Below, one piece after another: positions 1 to 6,988 of a stretch of 16,745 bases of DNA. The translations under genes and the position numbers were made by a program. The stretch is from Oscillospiraceae bacterium (GTDB lineage Bacteria; Bacillota; Clostridia; Oscillospirales; Ruminococcaceae): the NCBI GenBank assembly GCA_031281115.1, contig JAITFV010000177.1, positions 1 through 16,745 on the forward strand, given 5' to 3'. The number at the start of each line of letters is the position of its first letter. Positions within the stretch are counted from its first letter, which is position 1. The notes under the pieces are model-generated. The model saw nothing but the letters and a program-made list of their open reading frames with translations. It did no database searches and was not told the DNA's origin.

Positions 1-1
1 A

Positions 2-703
2 ATTCAAGAAACAAGACGTTTCAACGACGCAACAGGAGAAACTCTCGCCATGCGCACTAAGGAAAATGCGCATGACTACCGCTACTTCCCCGACCCCGAT
101 ATACCCGCGCTCGTGCTAACTGACAGCGAGATTGAAACTATAATCGCACAAATTCCCGAAATGCCGGAAAAGCGTTATGCACGGTATAAAAACGAATATG
201 GCATTACTGCGAACGATGCGGGGATTCTCACGGAAAACAAGATTTTAAGCGACTTTTTTGAAGCTGCACTGAAAGAATACGACAACCCGAAAGCCGTTTG
301 CGCTTTCACACTGACTGAGCTGCTGCGTCGCGTGAACCTCGGCGAAATACAACTTGAATCGCTTCCCTTCTCTGCTTCTGATTTCGGGCTTTTAGTGAAA
401 TACGGCTACACCGACAAAATTAACCGTGGCGACATGAAAGAAGTTCTTCGCGCTATGATAGAAACGGGCGATTCACCCGAAAAAATCTGCAACGAAAAAG
501 GTTTGTTTATAAGCGAGGATTTAGGGCTTGTTGAGAGTGTAATCAACGGCGTAATTGCTAATAACCCGAATCCTGTTTCGCAGTACAAAGCGGGCGAGCA
601 GAAAGTTTTCGGCTTCCTTATGGGACAGGCAAGCAAGGAACTGAAAGGCAAAGCGATACCGGCGGTGATTAAAGAAGTATTGGAGAAAAAGTTGAAAGGG
701 TAG
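2..703 (+). CDS. gatB: Asp/Glu-tRNA amidotransferase subunit B, 3' part (partial)
   Basis: This is the C-terminal part of GatB, the tRNA-binding subunit of the GatCAB complex, which converts Asp-tRNA(Asn) and Glu-tRNA(Gln) into Asn- and Gln-tRNA in the cytoplasm. The frame is open from the window edge (base 2), so the 5' part lies outside; the ATG at 50 is an internal Met. Visible family signatures are QETRRF near the edge, then MRTKENAHDYRYFPDPDIP, followed by the helical and YqeY-like tail: ENKILSDFF, and near the end NPNPVSQYKAGEQKVFGFLMGQ. About 233 residues are present of a usual length near 470-480. The C-terminus ends normally in a Lys-rich helix, so there is no sign of decay. Its stop codon overlaps a candidate small ORF, and aspS lies about 1 kb downstream, which fits joint use in indirect Asn-tRNA formation. 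Confidence 0.96.
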   Translation: MQETRRFNDATGETLAMRTKENAHDYRYFPDPDIPALVLTDSEIETIIAQIPEMPEKRYARYKNEYGITANDAGILTENKILSDFFEAALKEYDNPKAVCAFTLTELLRRVNLGEIQLESLPFSASDFGLLVKYGYTDKINRGDMKEVLRAMIETGDSPEKICNEKGLFISEDLGLVESVINGVIANNPNPVSQYKAGEQKVFGFLMGQASKELKGKAIPAVIKEVLEKKLKG

Positions 704-707
704 AAGT

Positions 708-776
708 TTGAAACAAAATACGGCTGAAACGGGGAAAACGTTGTTTTCATTCTTCGTTGGTGAAGAAAGGACTTAA
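708..776 (+). other. Candidate 22-codon small ORF starting TTG, related to the one at 12715
   Basis: The small ORF starts with TTG seven bases after an AAAGGG ribosome-binding-site-like stretch (695-700) that overlaps the end of gatB. It would encode LKQNTAETGKTLFSFF followed by VGEERT. Its first bases and its LFS segment match the beginning and end of the 51-codon ORF at 12715-12870 in the same reading frame. A small hairpin with GAAAAC/GTTTTC arms lies at 734-748. It could be a real leader or small peptide, an untranslated repeat, or coincidence. No function is assigned. Confidence 0.3.
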
Positions 777-783
777 TGAAAAT

Positions 784-1083
784 ATGAATGAAGCATATAA
801 TATAGACGAAATAAAGAAAATATCTGTTCCAATTGCTAAAAAATACGGTGTTAAGAAGTTGGCGCTATTCGGTTCTTACGCTCGCGGCGAGCAAAGAACC
901 GCAAGCGATATTGATTTTCTAATTGAAAAAGGCGAAATACAAGATTTATTTGCTCTGTGTGGGTTTATCAATATGTTAGAAGATAATTTAGGTGTTCGTG
1001 TTGATGTTTTAACTTATGAAGCATTAAAAAATTCTATGATTCCCGATGCCATGAAGGATGAGGTGGTTTTATATGAACAATAG
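784..1083 (+). CDS. MNT-type nucleotidyltransferase, antitoxin of a HEPN/MNT pair
   Basis: This is a 99-residue minimal nucleotidyltransferase of the MNT/MntA type. The diagnostic motif GSYARGEQRTASDIDFLIE sits about 30 residues in: GS at the nucleotide-binding turn, and the D-x-D pair for metal binding. A third Asp is probably in VRVDVLTYE. Antitoxins of this family are known to adenylylate a Tyr in the partner HEPN ribonuclease HepT and so silence it. I choose the ATG at 784, with AAGGA at 768-771. The upstream TTG (757) and GTG (760) lack a ribosome binding site and would add a non-family extension. Its last codons overlap the start of the partner remnant at 1073, the classic layout of these operons. 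The antitoxin looks complete although the toxin is not. Confidence 0.85.
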   Translation: MNEAYNIDEIKKISVPIAKKYGVKKLALFGSYARGEQRTASDIDFLIEKGEIQDLFALCGFINMLEDNLGVRVDVLTYEALKNSMIPDAMKDEVVLYEQ

Positions 1084-1183
1084 AGATGTTATAGTGTTAA
1101 AAAAGATTATACAGTATGCTAATGAAATAGACGGAACTATAACAAGGTTTGATTTAAATTACAATAAGTTTGAAGATGATTAA
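1073..1183 (+). pseudogene. Truncated HEPN (HepT/DUF86-like) toxin remnant
   Basis: This is a 36-residue ORF with its own AGGTGG ribosome binding site at 1061-1066, overlapping the end of the MNT gene. It reads MNNRDVIVLKKIIQYANEID and then GTITRFDLNYNKFEDD before TAA. This matches the expected first helix of HepT-like HEPN toxins, which are normally 110-140 residues long. The part that should hold the catalytic R-x4-6-H motif and the Tyr target of AMPylation is absent, and the next gene begins 20 bases after the stop. I infer a 3' deletion that inactivates the toxin while leaving the antitoxin readable. With so short a match the family call rests partly on its position behind the MNT gene. 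Confidence 0.65.
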
Positions 1184-1203
1184 TTGGAGAGAAAGTTGAA
1201 GTA

Positions 1204-1653
1204 ATGACAATTACAAAAGCGGAAAGCGCGGATTTAAGAGAAATACTCGACTTGCAATACTTAGCTTATCAAAGCGAGGCTGAATTATTGAATGATTTTT
1301 CAATACCGCCGCTCATGCAGACCATTGATGAAGTAAGAGAAGAATATGCAAAGGGTATTTTCCTGAAAGCAATTGAAGATGATAATAATAATATAATAGG
1401 CTCCGTACGCGCTTATCAGGAAAACGGAACCGCGTATATCGGTAAGTTAATTGTACGCCCGGACAAACAAAGCCAAGGCATAGGAACAAAACTAATTTCG
1501 GCTGTTGAGCGGGAATATCCCGGTACCAGATACGAAATATTTACAAGCGATAAAAGCATAAGAACAATACGCCTGTACGAACATCTCGGATATGTGCGGT
1601 TTAAGGAGCAGAAAATATCCGAAAAACTAAACTTAATCTTTTTAGAAAAATAA
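1204..1653 (+). CDS. GNAT-family N-acetyltransferase
   Basis: This is a 149-residue single-domain GCN5-related acetyltransferase, which moves an acetyl group from acetyl-CoA to an unidentified amine. The N-terminal strand and helix (ITKAESADLREILDLQYLAY) and the central strand IIGSVRAYQENGTAYIGKLIV are typical. Motif A, the pyrophosphate-binding loop, appears as QSQGIGTKLISAVE around residues 89-102 (the Q-x-x-G-x-G form). A late IRLYEHLGYVRF segment is the usual C-terminal motif. The length is normal for a stand-alone GNAT. The ATG at 1204 has GGAGAG at 1186-1191, a rather long spacing. It sits between the toxin-antitoxin remnant and aspS on the same strand and may share their transcript. 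The substrate cannot be told from the sequence. Confidence 0.88.
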   Translation: MTITKAESADLREILDLQYLAYQSEAELLNDFSIPPLMQTIDEVREEYAKGIFLKAIEDDNNNIIGSVRAYQENGTAYIGKLIVRPDKQSQGIGTKLISAVEREYPGTRYEIFTSDKSIRTIRLYEHLGYVRFKEQKISEKLNLIFLEK

Positions 1654-1682
1654 AACGCTAAAACGAAAGGACAATTAAAACT

Positions 1683-3437
1683 ATGCAAATTACTGCTAAC
1701 AAATACCGCACCCACACGACTTCCATGCTCGGCGAAAATAATATAGGCGAGAGCGTTCGCGCCGCCGGCTGGGTTGAAAATATCCGCGACCACGGCGGAA
1801 TCCTGTTTGTGGACTTGCGCGACCACTACGGCGTGGTACAGGTTACTTTCTCGCAAAATGCAGCGCTGCTTGACGGAATTCGTAAAGAATGTTGTATCAG
1901 TATCGGCGGCGAGGTGATTAAACGCGCTGAAGAAACAATCAACGCTAAAATCGCCACGGGTACAATTGAAATAAGAGCGCGTGACTTAGAAATTCTCGGC
2001 AATATAAGTGAAAATCTGCCTTTCGAGATAACTGATTCTAAAGCAACTAACGAAGAGCTGCGCCTGCGTTATCGTTTTCTTGACCTTAGGAATTCCGATG
2101 CTCACAAAGCAATTGTTTACCGCAGCGAAGTAATTTCATATATGCGGCAAATCATGAACGAGATGGGGTTCTTAGAATTAAATACGCCGATTTTGTCAGC
2201 ATCCTCTCCGGAAGGTGCGCGAGATTTTCTTGTGCCGAGCAGACGTCATCACGGTAAATTCTACGCGCTCCCGCAGGCTCCGCAGATTTTCAAGCAGCTC
2301 TACATGATAAGCGGATTTGACCGCTATTTTCAGATTGCCCCCTGCTTCCGCGACGAGGATGCCCGTGCCGACCGCACGGCAGGCGAATTCTATCAGCTTG
2401 ACTTAGAGATGGCGTTCGCAGAGCAGGAAGATGTTTTCGCGGCAGGTGAAGCGGTTTTGAGCAAAACTTTAGAAAAATTCGGAATAGCGGCGGATTCTGC
2501 GCCCTATCCGCGCTTCACCTACGCCGAAACTATGCTGAAATACGGCACTGATAAGCCGGATTTACGCAATCCGTTGTTTATAATTGAGCTTTCTGACCTG
2601 TTCGCCGGTAGCGCCTTTAAGCCGTTCGCAGACAAAACAGTTCGCGGAATCCGCGTCCCCGGAATGGCGTCAAAGTCGAAGTCTTTCTTCAAAAACATGG
2701 AGGAATTCGCTCTTTCAATCGGCATGGGCGGGCTTGGCTACGTTGAAATTCAGGAAGATATGAGCTTCAAAGGCCCCATCGATAAATTTATAAGCGATGA
2801 AACGCGAGCAGAGCTTAAATCCCGTGCGGAACTAAAGCCCGATGACGTGCTTTATTTTATCGCAGATAATGCAAAAAACGCCGCAAATTACGCGGGGCAG
2901 ATTCGTGCCGAACTCGGAAACAGACTCGATTTAATTGATAAAAGTGAATTTAAAATCTGTTGGATTCACGATTTTCCTATGTACGAAGAAGATGAACGTG
3001 GAAAACCTGCATTCTCGCACAACCCTTTCTCGATGCCGCAGGGCGGGCTTGAAGCCCTTGAAAATGACCCGCTGAGTGTACTCGCTTATCAGTATGACGT
3101 AGTGATAAACGGCGTAGAGCTTGCTTCGGGCGCAGTACGGAATCACAGCAACGAAATCATGGTGAAAGCCTTTGAAATCGCAGGTTACACAGAGGAAGAT
3201 ATAAAATCCCGTTTCGGCGCACTGTACGGCGCGTTCAAGTTCGGGGCTCCTCCGCACGCAGGCATGGCTTACGGCGTAGACAGGCTGCTTATGCTTATGC
3301 TTAATGAGGACAGCGTACGGGAGGTTATCGCCTTCCCTCTTAACGGCAACGCACAGGATTTACTGCTCGGCGCGCCGTCGGAAGTGACGGAGCAGCAGCT
3401 TCGCGAAGTGCATATTAAAGTTAGGGAGAAGCATTAA
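1683..3437 (+). CDS. aspS: Aspartate-tRNA ligase, probably non-discriminating
   Basis: This is a complete 584-residue bacterial-type class II AspRS. The order is an N-terminal OB-fold anticodon domain (about 1-110), the catalytic core, the GAD insertion (about 290-415) and the rest of the core. Motif 1 surrounds ELNTPILSASSPEGARDFLV. Motif 2 is CFRDEDARADRTAGEFYQLD, in the RADRxxGEFYQLD version rather than the RADRQPEFTQ of enterics. Motif 3 is GAPPHAGMAYGVDRLLML. In the anticodon domain the segment NIRDHGG has His37 where discriminating enzymes usually have Leu; His there is associated with non-discriminating AspRS that also charge tRNA(Asn). With gatB upstream, this suggests Asn-tRNA is made through Asp-tRNA(Asn). 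The ribosome binding site is AAAGGA shortly upstream. The following gene starts two bases after the stop. Confidence 0.97.
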   Translation: MQITANKYRTHTTSMLGENNIGESVRAAGWVENIRDHGGILFVDLRDHYGVVQVTFSQNAALLDGIRKECCISIGGEVIKRAEETINAKIATGTIEIRARDLEILGNISENLPFEITDSKATNEELRLRYRFLDLRNSDAHKAIVYRSEVISYMRQIMNEMGFLELNTPILSASSPEGARDFLVPSRRHHGKFYALPQAPQIFKQLYMISGFDRYFQIAPCFRDEDARADRTAGEFYQLDLEMAFAEQEDVFAAGEAVLSKTLEKFGIAADSAPYPRFTYAETMLKYGTDKPDLRNPLFIIELSDLFAGSAFKPFADKTVRGIRVPGMASKSKSFFKNMEEFALSIGMGGLGYVEIQEDMSFKGPIDKFISDETRAELKSRAELKPDDVLYFIADNAKNAANYAGQIRAELGNRLDLIDKSEFKICWIHDFPMYEEDERGKPAFSHNPFSMPQGGLEALENDPLSVLAYQYDVVINGVELASGAVRNHSNEIMVKAFEIAGYTEEDIKSRFGALYGAFKFGAPPHAGMAYGVDRLLMLMLNEDSVREVIAFPLNGNAQDLLLGAPSEVTEQQLREVHIKVREKH

Positions 3438-3438
3438 T

Positions 3439-4161
3439 ATGAAACGGCTGCCCTTTATTGCAACGATGTGCATATTAATTATTATTTGTATTATTATTTT
3501 TTTTGATAAATCACCGGAACCTATGACTTTTAAAGAAGAAATCGAGAACATGACCGATGAAGAGTTTTTGGAAATGTTCTTGAATGACGAATTCCTTATT
3601 CCCGATATCTATATGCCGGATGATTTCGGTATCCGGCTCTTGGCAGATGAATCGTTCACTTACAGCTATGGGAATCAAGACATGATTACATCTGCCGAAA
3701 GCGCAGAGCAGCATATCAGAGAGGTTTGGGAAAGCAGTCAGGTACAAATCACTGCGCTTGATTATATCGGCGAGAACGATTATTACTATTCTTTTCATTC
3801 AATAATGACATGGGACGGCGGGTACACAGCCCTGCACCGTCACCTCATTTTCAAAAGCAATGCAGTTTTCAGTCATAACAGCCGGGCAGTTATCGGTATG
3901 CTTGACAAACAATCGTTTACAGACGTAGCGGATATAATGTTTTCCGCTATGTGGTTCGGGCTTCCCGAAGTTAACACGGTTATATACAGAGAAGTTGAAG
4001 AAACCGAAGATACGTACGTCTACACTTATTATCTTGCCGAGAAAAGACCCGACGTTGATTTTGTCTTCCTTTCAAAAAGACAAAATACTGTCTGTAGATT
4101 GACCGGGAGATTCATTGGTTACGAAAAGATAGAACAGCTCAAAAGGGTTCAAATTTATTAA
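3439..4161 (+). CDS. Membrane-anchored or secreted protein of unknown function
   Basis: This is a 240-residue protein that I do not recognise. Residues 1-3 (MKR) and a hydrophobic run at about 4-22 (ICIIIFF at its end) form a signal peptide or single N-terminal anchor with no lipobox Cys. The remainder should therefore lie outside the cytoplasmic membrane. The exported part is acidic and rich in aromatic residues (DYIGENDYYYSFHSIMTWDG), with predicted alternating strands and helices and no metal or catalytic motif I can name. The ribosome binding site GGGAGAA (3424-3430) lies within the last codons of aspS and the ATG follows the aspS stop by one base, so translation is probably coupled to aspS. 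A hairpin follows at 4190-4218. The operon link to aspS may not reflect a shared function. Confidence 0.7.
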   Translation: MKRLPFIATMCILIIICIIIFFDKSPEPMTFKEEIENMTDEEFLEMFLNDEFLIPDIYMPDDFGIRLLADESFTYSYGNQDMITSAESAEQHIREVWESSQVQITALDYIGENDYYYSFHSIMTWDGGYTALHRHLIFKSNAVFSHNSRAVIGMLDKQSFTDVADIMFSAMWFGLPEVNTVIYREVEETEDTYVYTYYLAEKRPDVDFVFLSKRQNTVCRLTGRFIGYEKIEQLKRVQIY

Positions 4162-4189
4162 GGCAGCTATATACTTACTATAAATAATT

Positions 4190-4218
4190 AAAGGCAGATA
4201 GATTTTCTATCCGCCTTT
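4190..4218. terminator. Probable bidirectional terminator between convergent genes
   Basis: Arms of 13 bases (AAAGGCAGATAGA and TCTATCCGCCTTT) pair with a single A-C mismatch around a TTT loop. A T-rich stretch follows on the + strand (to about 4236) and the minus side is AT-rich. The hairpin lies between the + strand gene ending at 4161 and the minus-strand gene ending at 4233. Confidence 0.65.
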
Positions 4219-4232
4219 CTTATATGTATTTT

Positions 4233-4613
4233 TTATTTATAATATTGACCGCAGCTCCTGCATTTCGATATACTTACAGGATTTGGCTGTTTGCACTTTT
4301 TGCAAAACCACCTTTCCCCGGTTTCTGCCAGGTGTTTCGCCTCCTTTGCCGAAACAGAAAACACTGAAGAATTGGATATCATATGCAGGTATTCCCTGCA
4401 CTGCGCTAAATCCTCCGAGGCATATATTATTATTTTTGTGAGAGCTACAGCTTCAAGTATTAGCAGCGGACCGACTATGATGACAGAGAATCCAAATAAA
4501 ATTGATAGACCTCCCTCATTCATAATCATAAGTCCGATTATTACAGAAGCCAAAACCCCAGCACCTATTAAGATGTTTGTAGCAATATTTAGAAATTTCG
4601 CCCAAAAATTCAT
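4233..4613 (-). CDS. Small two-helix membrane protein with C-terminal zinc ribbon
   Basis: This is a 126-residue protein. Two hydrophobic segments at about residues 9-30 (NILIGAGVLASVIIGLMIM) and 36-62 (ILFGFSVIIVGPLLILEAVA) should span the membrane. A soluble helical part follows, and the C-terminus carries a four-Cys zinc ribbon, WFCKKCKQPNPVSISKCRSC (CxxC...CxxC), ending GQYYK. The last 25 residues resemble the short zinc-ribbon tails common on small membrane proteins in Clostridia. The start at 4613 has GGAGG with 7-8 base spacing. It is transcribed away from the XRE gene at 4719, from a consensus promoter flanked by repeated half-sites, so the XRE protein is its likely regulator. The function is unknown; a role in membrane stress is only a guess. 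Confidence 0.75.
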   Translation of the reverse strand: MNFWAKFLNIATNILIGAGVLASVIIGLMIMNEGGLSILFGFSVIIVGPLLILEAVALTKIIIYASEDLAQCREYLHMISNSSVFSVSAKEAKHLAETGERWFCKKCKQPNPVSISKCRSCGQYYK

Positions 4614-4645
4614 GTCAAATCCTCCAAAATGTAATTATTTGTATA

Positions 4646-4674
4646 AGTATAGCACATTATGGTAGGTCTGTCAA
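4646..4674 (-). promoter_or_regulatory. Consensus sigma-A promoter of the zinc-ribbon membrane protein
   Basis: Read on the minus strand, TTGACA (complement of 4669-4674) and TATACT (complement of 4646-4651) are separated by exactly 17 bases. Both hexamers are near-perfect for the vegetative sigma factor. The start codon is about 33 bases downstream of the -10 box and has a good ribosome binding site. Confidence 0.8.
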
Positions 4675-4690
4675 TAGCACATTTCGTGCT
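4650..4690. promoter_or_regulatory. Candidate operator: repeated TAGCACATT half-sites and AGCAC/GTGCT palindrome
   Basis: TAGCACATT occurs at 4650-4658 and again at 4675-4683, 25 bp apart. The second copy is completed by an inverted half-site, giving AGCAC-ATTTC-GTGCT (4676-4690). One copy overlaps the -10 box and the other abuts the -35 box of the minus-strand promoter, positions where a bound repressor would block polymerase. The adjacent XRE protein is the obvious candidate binder. This is inference from position and symmetry. Confidence 0.5.
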
Positions 4691-4718
4691 GTGATATATT
4701 TATCATGAGGTGATTATA

Positions 4719-4958
4719 ATGGATTTGCGGCGAATTAAAGATTTAAGAGAAGATGCAGATTTATTTCAATGGCAGATAGCGAAAATATTAAATATAAGCG
4801 AACGCGCATACTCAAGCTACGAAACAAGAGACAGGCAAATTCCTTTAGACGTTCTCTATAACCTCGCCGATTTCTATAACACGAGCGTTGATTATATAAT
4901 GGGCAGGACAGATGAAAAAAAGCCCTATCCGAAAGGAAAAAGAAGGGAAAATATTTAA
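4719..4958 (+). CDS. XRE-family (Cro/CI-type HTH) transcriptional regulator
   Basis: This is a 79-residue protein, essentially a single Cro/CI helix-turn-helix domain. Helices read LRRIKDLREDADLFQWQIAK, then ILNISERAYSSYETRDRQIP as the recognition region, then LDVLYNLADFYNTSVDYIMG with the usual YxxGRTD ending. A short basic tail (KKPYPKGKRRENI) follows. The ATG at 4719 is preferred over the GTG at 4710 because AGGTGA at 4708-4713 then has normal spacing. The protein should bind DNA as a dimer in the cytoplasm. It diverges from the membrane protein gene, and the shared region contains direct and inverted half-sites. A perfect 9-bp hairpin begins immediately after its stop codon. Confidence 0.9.
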   Translation: MDLRRIKDLREDADLFQWQIAKILNISERAYSSYETRDRQIPLDVLYNLADFYNTSVDYIMGRTDEKKPYPKGKRRENI

Positions 4959-4982
4959 GGGCGAGGATTTAATTCCTCGCCC
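4959..4982 (+). terminator. Hairpin immediately after the XRE gene, possible terminator
   Basis: The 9-bp perfect arms GGGCGAGGA and TCCTCGCCC surround a TTTAAT loop, starting on the base after the XRE stop codon. There is no clear T-run after it (GTAGTTCTT), so it may be a weak terminator, an mRNA-stabilising stem, or part of the structured region that follows. Confidence 0.5.
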
Positions 4983-4983
4983 G

Positions 4984-5060
4984 TAGTTCTTAAAGGTGAT
5001 ACCCATGAAGGGAGTTTCTGCAAGAACATCGGAGTTGAGCCGCCGAGGTATAAGAACCTA
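4984..5060 (+). ncRNA. Candidate structured RNA element of unknown class
   Basis: Bases 4986-4992 (GTTCTTA) pair perfectly with 5051-5057 (TAAGAAC). With one bulge the stem extends to a TA/TA pair at 4984-4985 and 5059-5060. Inside lie CCC-ATGAA-GGG (5002-5012) and CGG/CCG arms (5030-5044), that is, two short hairpins enclosed by a closing stem. The stretch is more G+C-rich than the AT-rich DNA to its right and carries no convincing ORF. It lies upstream of the chemoreceptor promoter at 5158, so it is not in that leader as mapped. I could not match it to a riboswitch family I know. The remaining bases to 5157 show nothing else I can name. Confidence 0.3.
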
Positions 5061-5157
5061 TATCATTATAGCATTTTTTATGATGACAGCCAAGATGTTT
5101 ATTGGATATCAGTATTAATTAAAATATAGGTGTCAAACAGGGACGATATAAAAATAA

Positions 5158-5186
5158 TTGACAAGTCTGTAAATTTATGTTATAAT
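5158..5186 (+). promoter_or_regulatory. Perfect-consensus promoter of the chemoreceptor operon
   Basis: TTGACA (5158-5163) and TATAAT (5181-5186) are separated by 17 bases, an exact match to the vegetative sigma-A consensus. Transcription should begin near 5193. That places the TTG at 5195 at the very 5' end of the mRNA and supports the ATG at 5240 as the chemoreceptor start. Confidence 0.85.
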
Positions 5187-5239
5187 CAAGAGAGTTGCGA
5201 GAAAACACCTTAAAATTCCGACAAAATGAGAGAATTGAA

Positions 5240-6946
5240 ATGAAAAATATGAGTTTTAAGAAAATAATTCTGCTGAGTTATGTAATAATAATATTTTTTA
5301 CAATGGCTCTGGCTGTAGTGTCAGCAATCGGTATGGTTAATATGTCAAACCGTACGGTGGATAATTTCCAACAGATTACCAAGCCTTTCGAGCATATGGT
5401 TGATTTTTCGATAACTTACGGATATGTGCGTACAGGCATACGCGATATAGCGCGCGCTTCAACAGACCAGGAAATTAACAGATACAAAACGCAGATTGAA
5501 GTGAATCTGACTGCGTCTTTGGAACATATTACGGATTATCGCAACAGAGTAAACACTTACATAACTGACACGCATAAACGCAGCATCGTAGAGGAACTTT
5601 ACAACTCAATGGTTGATTATGACAGAGTTGTTCGCAGCCAGCTGATTCCCGCCGGCATGAGTTATGATGCAGCCGCAGTATACGCTATTCTTGAAGAAGG
5701 AAACGGACTGGTTAAATACGACGAGCAGATACGGCAGAGTCTGAGCGAACTGAGCAATTTAAACTCCGAACAGGGCTACTACAGCGTTGAGCAGGCGGAA
5801 AGAAGCTTCAGAATCAATATTACTGCCGGTATTTCGGGAATATTTGTGGTTCTGATTGCTGCCGTGCTGGTTTATAAGTTAGTCGGCAGGCAGATTAACG
5901 CGCTGATTAAAGTTACGAAAGCCGCCGATAAGATTTCGATAGGCGATATCGAAATAGATGGTTTGGATTCAGGAAATACATCGGCAGAGAATGAGGTTAT
6001 TCTTCTTGAGCGCGCTTTCTCGCGTATGATAGAAAGTTTCAAGAAGCAAGCGTATATATTAGCACGGATAGCCGAAGGGGACTATACTTCGAGGGTGGAA
6101 GTTCGCTCCGACAAAGACGTAATCAACTTAGCAATTCAAATTATGCTTGATGAAACGCTGGCAGTGTTAAAGCAGGTAGCCGATGCAGGTGTGCAGGTTT
6201 CGGACGGTTCGAGGGAAATCGCTTCCGGCGCGCAATTGCTCGCCGATGGCGCGGCACAGCAGTCGGCGACGGTTGAGCAGCTTTCGGCTTCAATGTCTGA
6301 AATGGCGAGAATGACCAGGGAAAACGCAAGCAAGGCAGACAGGGCGGCAAGCCTTGCGGCTAATATTAAAGACAACGCCGAAAAAGGCAACCGACAGATG
6401 CATGACATGATTGAAGCTGTTAAGGATATAAATCAGGCGAGCCAGAACATAAGCAAGGTAATTAAAATTATTGATGATATTGCTTTCCAGACGAATATCC
6501 TTGCGCTTAACGCTGCTGTCGAGGCAGCGCGCGCAGGTCAGCACGGAAAAGGTTTTGCTGTTGTTGCGGAGGAAGTGCGGAATTTAGCGGCAAAATCCGC
6601 AGAAGCCGCTAAGGATACCGGCGTGATGATTTCAAATTCTATGCAGAAAGCTGAACTCGGCTCACGTATAGCGAGCGAAACAGCCGCAAGCCTTGAGGAA
6701 ATCGTAGCCGGAATTATTGAAAGCAATCAAATTGTCGGCGACATAGCGATGCAATCAAACGAGCAGACAAGCAGCATTGAGCAAATAGACAAAGCTATAA
6801 CCCAGGTAGCGGAAGTTATTCACCAAAACAGTGCGACCGCCCAGCAGAGCGCGGCGGCTTCCGACGAAATGAAGGGTCAGTCTGCGGCATTAGAAGAGTT
6901 GATTATGCAGTTCCAGCTGCGTGAGCAAAATAAGTACGGGAAATAA
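5240..6946 (+). CDS. Methyl-accepting chemotaxis protein
   Basis: This is a 568-residue transmembrane chemoreceptor. It has a first membrane helix at about residues 6-28, a roughly 165-residue extracellular helical sensor resembling four-helix-bundle sensors ([20 protein letters not shown]), a second membrane helix at about 192-214, and HAMP at about 215-268. A short additional helical segment precedes the cytoplasmic signalling coil. The hairpin tip that contacts CheA/CheW is unmistakable: [20 protein letters not shown] then [16 protein letters not shown], around residues 415-450. No C-terminal CheR-tethering pentapeptide is seen; it ends LREQNKYGK. The ATG at 5240 has GAGAGA at 5228-5233; the TTG at 5195 is too close to the predicted mRNA start. 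The downstream gene follows after 42 bases in the same apparent operon. The ligand is unknown. Confidence 0.95.
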   Translation: MKNMSFKKIILLSYVIIIFFTMALAVVSAIGMVNMSNRTVDNFQQITKPFEHMVDFSITYGYVRTGIRDIARASTDQEINRYKTQIEVNLTASLEHITDYRNRVNTYITDTHKRSIVEELYNSMVDYDRVVRSQLIPAGMSYDAAAVYAILEEGNGLVKYDEQIRQSLSELSNLNSEQGYYSVEQAERSFRINITAGISGIFVVLIAAVLVYKLVGRQINALIKVTKAADKISIGDIEIDGLDSGNTSAENEVILLERAFSRMIESFKKQAYILARIAEGDYTSRVEVRSDKDVINLAIQIMLDETLAVLKQVADAGVQVSDGSREIASGAQLLADGAAQQSATVEQLSASMSEMARMTRENASKADRAASLAANIKDNAEKGNRQMHDMIEAVKDINQASQNISKVIKIIDDIAFQTNILALNAAVEAARAGQHGKGFAVVAEEVRNLAAKSAEAAKDTGVMISNSMQKAELGSRIASETAASLEEIVAGIIESNQIVGDIAMQSNEQTSSIEQIDKAITQVAEVIHQNSATAQQSAAASDEMKGQSAALEELIMQFQLREQNKYGK

Positions 6947-6988
6947 AACAGGCTCCTGAAATAAATTTAATGAACGAGGTGTTACAAA

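Noticed and set aside
757-783. TTG or GTG start extending the MNT protein by nine residues
   Set aside because: No ribosome binding site ahead of them, and the ATG at 784 fits both the AAGGA site and the family N-terminus.
4668-4700. Plus-strand promoter for the XRE gene
   Set aside because: Candidate hexamers have 18-21 base spacing and poor -35 matches, and the start would fall in the ribosome binding site.
4984-5060. Assignment of the structured region to SAM, lysine, glutamine, c-di-GMP, fluoride or guanidine riboswitches
   Set aside because: The conserved core bases of those families as I remember them are not present in the right order or spacing.
5195-5239. TTG start adding 15 residues to the chemoreceptor
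   Set aside because: It would lie at about the first base of the mRNA made from the consensus promoter at 5158-5186, with no ribosome binding site.
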